DNA from: an uncultured Phascolarctobacterium sp.
GTDB taxonomy: Bacteria; Bacillota; Negativicutes; Acidaminococcales; Acidaminococcaceae
Direction of reading: 5' to 3'
Assembly: GCA_900554395.1 (NCBI GenBank)
Contig: USHB01000080.1
Coordinates: 1 to 6,788, forward strand
DNA length: 6,788 nt
The notes beneath the pieces are model-generated. The model did not search any database. It saw only the letters and a program-made list of their open reading frames with translations, and had not been told where the DNA came from. How positions within the stretch are numbered: the first letter of the stretch is position 1; every line of letters begins with the position of its first letter. Below, piece after piece: positions 5,556 through 6,788 of the stretch. A program made the translations under genes and the position numbers.

Positions 5556-6132
5556 TTATTTGCAAGGTTCACTGGAAGCACTGCTGTTTGCTGCGGGAGA
5601 ACCTTTAACGGTAGCGCAGATTGCCGAAATCATGCAGCTTGATAAACCGCAGGTATGGGAGCTTTTAACGCTTTTGGAAGAAAGCTGCAATGAAGAAAAA
5701 CGCGGCTTGTGCCTGCGCAAGGTTGCCGGAGGCTATCAGCTTTGCGCCAAACCCCAGCATTATGAACTTTTAAAGCAGCTTGAAAAGGTGCAGGAAGTTA
5801 AATTATCTGCTGCTGCAATGGAAACATTGGCCATTGTAGCCTTTAAGCAGCCTGTAACCCGCAGTGAGATGGAAGCTATCCGCGGCGTAAAGGTAGATGG
5901 CGTTGTAAATACGCTTTTAGATTATGGGCTTATCTGCGAAGCGGGGCGCAAGGATACGCTTGGGCACCCGATTTTATACGCAACTACTGATAAATTTTTG
6001 CTTACTTTCGGGCTGAACTCGCTTAAAGATTTGCCTGCCATGCCAGAGGAAGACGGCAGCGGCGAACCGGAGCAGATTTCGCTGCTTGACAGCCTGAAAG
6101 ATGAAAATAATAAAGAAAACGGAGCAGTTTAA
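5545..6132 (+). CDS. scpB: ScpB, condensin accessory protein binding ScpA
   Basis: ScpB dimers of winged-helix domains bind the central part of ScpA and regulate the SMC-kleisin ring. From ATG 5545 the protein is 195 residues, normal for the family. The first winged-helix domain begins SLEALLFAAGEPLTVAQI (9-26) and continues through CLRKVAGGYQLCAKP. The second contains KLSAAAMETLAIVAFKQPVT (86-105), RSEMEAIRGVKVDGVVNTLL and GRKDTLGHPILYATTDKFL. The tail after about 165 is acidic and likely disordered. ATG 5545 is chosen because GGGAGG (5530-5535) is 9 bases upstream; ATG 5536 in the same frame is too close to the SD, and the frame also runs further upstream inside scpA. The overlap with scpA and the TAATG junction with rluB indicate one translationally coupled unit. 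Confidence 0.95.
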   Translation: MFHDYLQGSLEALLFAAGEPLTVAQIAEIMQLDKPQVWELLTLLEESCNEEKRGLCLRKVAGGYQLCAKPQHYELLKQLEKVQEVKLSAAAMETLAIVAFKQPVTRSEMEAIRGVKVDGVVNTLLDYGLICEAGRKDTLGHPILYATTDKFLLTFGLNSLKDLPAMPEEDGSGEPEQISLLDSLKDENNKENGAV

Positions 6133-6788
6133 TGGAAGAACGCTTACAGAAAGTGCTGGCGGCCGCAGGTGTGGCATCGCGGCGCGAAGCAGAAAAATAT
6201 ATAACCGGCGGCAGGGTGAAAGTTAACGGCAAAACCGTTAAGGAACTCGGCACCAAGGTTGATGAAAAATGTTTTATTACTGTTGACGGCAAGCCTATTA
6301 AGCGCGAGCGCAAGGCTTATTACCTGTTTTATAAGCCGCGCGGAGTTGTTACCACCATGAGCGACCCGCAGGGCAGGCGCACCATTGCCGACTATGTTAA
6401 GGATTTGCCGCAGCGCGTATTTCCGGTAGGCAGGCTTGATTATAATACCGAAGGGCTTTTGCTTTTAACTAATGACGGCGCTCTGGCGCAGGGATTAACG
6501 CACCCCAGCCATGAGGTTAATAAAACTTACCGCTTAGGTGTGCCCGGCATTGTGCCACAGGAAAAACTTGATTTGCTGCGCATCGGCGTTAAGCTTGATG
6601 ACGGTATGACGGCACCGGCGGTAGTAACGCTTTTGGATTATGACCATGAGCGCAATATGACATTGTTTGATATTACAATTCATGAAGGTCGCAACAGGCA
6701 GGTACGCCGTATGTGCGATTATATCGGTTTTCCGGTGCGCAATCTGAAACGCATTAAATTTGGCACTTTAAGTTTAAAGGGTTTAAGC
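6132..6788 (+). CDS. rluB: RluB-type 23S rRNA pseudouridine synthase, 3' end missing
   Basis: The gene is open from ATG 6132 to the right edge (219 codons), truncated by the window and not by mutation. An N-terminal S4 RNA-binding domain covers about 1-60 (RLQKVLAAAGVASRREAEKY, then GGRVKVNGKTV). The RsuA/RluB/E/F-type catalytic domain follows: YKPRGVVTTMSDPQGR (68-82), the catalytic motif GRLDYNTEGLLLLTNDG (100-116) with Asp103, THPSHEVNKTYR, and EGRNRQVRRMC (185-195). Enzymes of this group isomerise a uridine of 23S rRNA (the RluB target in E. coli is U2605) or of 16S rRNA (RsuA). Position after scpB and sequence style favour RluB. The start overlaps the scpB stop by one base (TAATG), with GGAG at 6121-6124 as SD. 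Only a few tens of C-terminal residues should be missing. Confidence 0.94.
   Translation, partial: MEERLQKVLAAAGVASRREAEKYITGGRVKVNGKTVKELGTKVDEKCFITVDGKPIKRERKAYYLFYKPRGVVTTMSDPQGRRTIADYVKDLPQRVFPVGRLDYNTEGLLLLTNDGALAQGLTHPSHEVNKTYRLGVPGIVPQEKLDLLRIGVKLDDGMTAPAVVTLLDYDHERNMTLFDITIHEGRNRQVRRMCDYIGFPVRNLKRIKFGTLSLKGLS

Noticed and set aside
1..6788. Defence system, prophage, insertion sequence, CRISPR or RNA gene
   Set aside because: All sequence is accounted for by ordinary housekeeping genes, short spacers and regulatory sites. xerC is a chromosomal recombinase in its usual neighbourhood, not a phage integrase; no flanking repeats or attachment duplications were seen.

Overview
This window is a dense stretch of housekeeping chromosome from a bacterium of the phylum Bacillota (Firmicutes). 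The order topA tail - trmFO - xerC - codY, and the presence of CodY and of the folate/FAD-dependent TrmFO, are typical of that phylum. The second half (M50 protease - scpA - scpB - rluB) is a block common in Clostridia and Negativicutes. The mid-range GC, with AT-rich intergenic spacers, and the clostridial look of the CodY effector region make Negativicutes (Acidaminococcaceae-like) a reasonable but unproven guess. I see no mobile element, tRNA, rRNA, CRISPR array or foreign island. All genes are on the + strand, and no stretch over 300 bases lacks a gene.

Layout. (1) Positions 1-1391 hold the last codons of a probable topA, overlapped by trmFO (tRNA m5U54 methyltransferase). This unit is closed by a clear rho-independent terminator at 1406-1433. 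(2) Positions 1434-1550 form an AT-rich spacer with a probable promoter, a triple AACAATT/AATTGTT inverted-repeat array and two overlapping matches to the CodY box. It precedes the operon xerC (tyrosine recombinase) - codY (GTP/branched-chain amino acid sensing repressor) - a crotonase-fold gene, which a second strong terminator closes at 4071-4106. (3) Downstream lies a promoter whose -35 sits inside that terminator's T-tract and whose -10 region lies in a small dyad. It leads into an M50 site-2-type membrane protease, scpA, scpB and the 5' part of rluB, which runs off the right edge. scpA/scpB overlap by 11 bases and scpB/rluB by one, so these are translationally linked.

How the genes relate. 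xerC (chromosome dimer resolution) and scpAB (SMC condensin partners) are both chromosome-maintenance functions. trmFO and rluB modify tRNA and 23S rRNA. codY is the nutritional regulator and may control its own operon. The least ordinary gene is the crotonase-family protein after codY: it lacks both glutamates of classical enoyl-CoA hydratases and carries an aspartate at the position used by PaaG-type isomerases. hslVU, often found between xerC and codY in Bacillota, is absent here. I found nothing that amounts to a new multi-gene system; the points worth a second look are regulatory sites, start codons and the crotonase active site.
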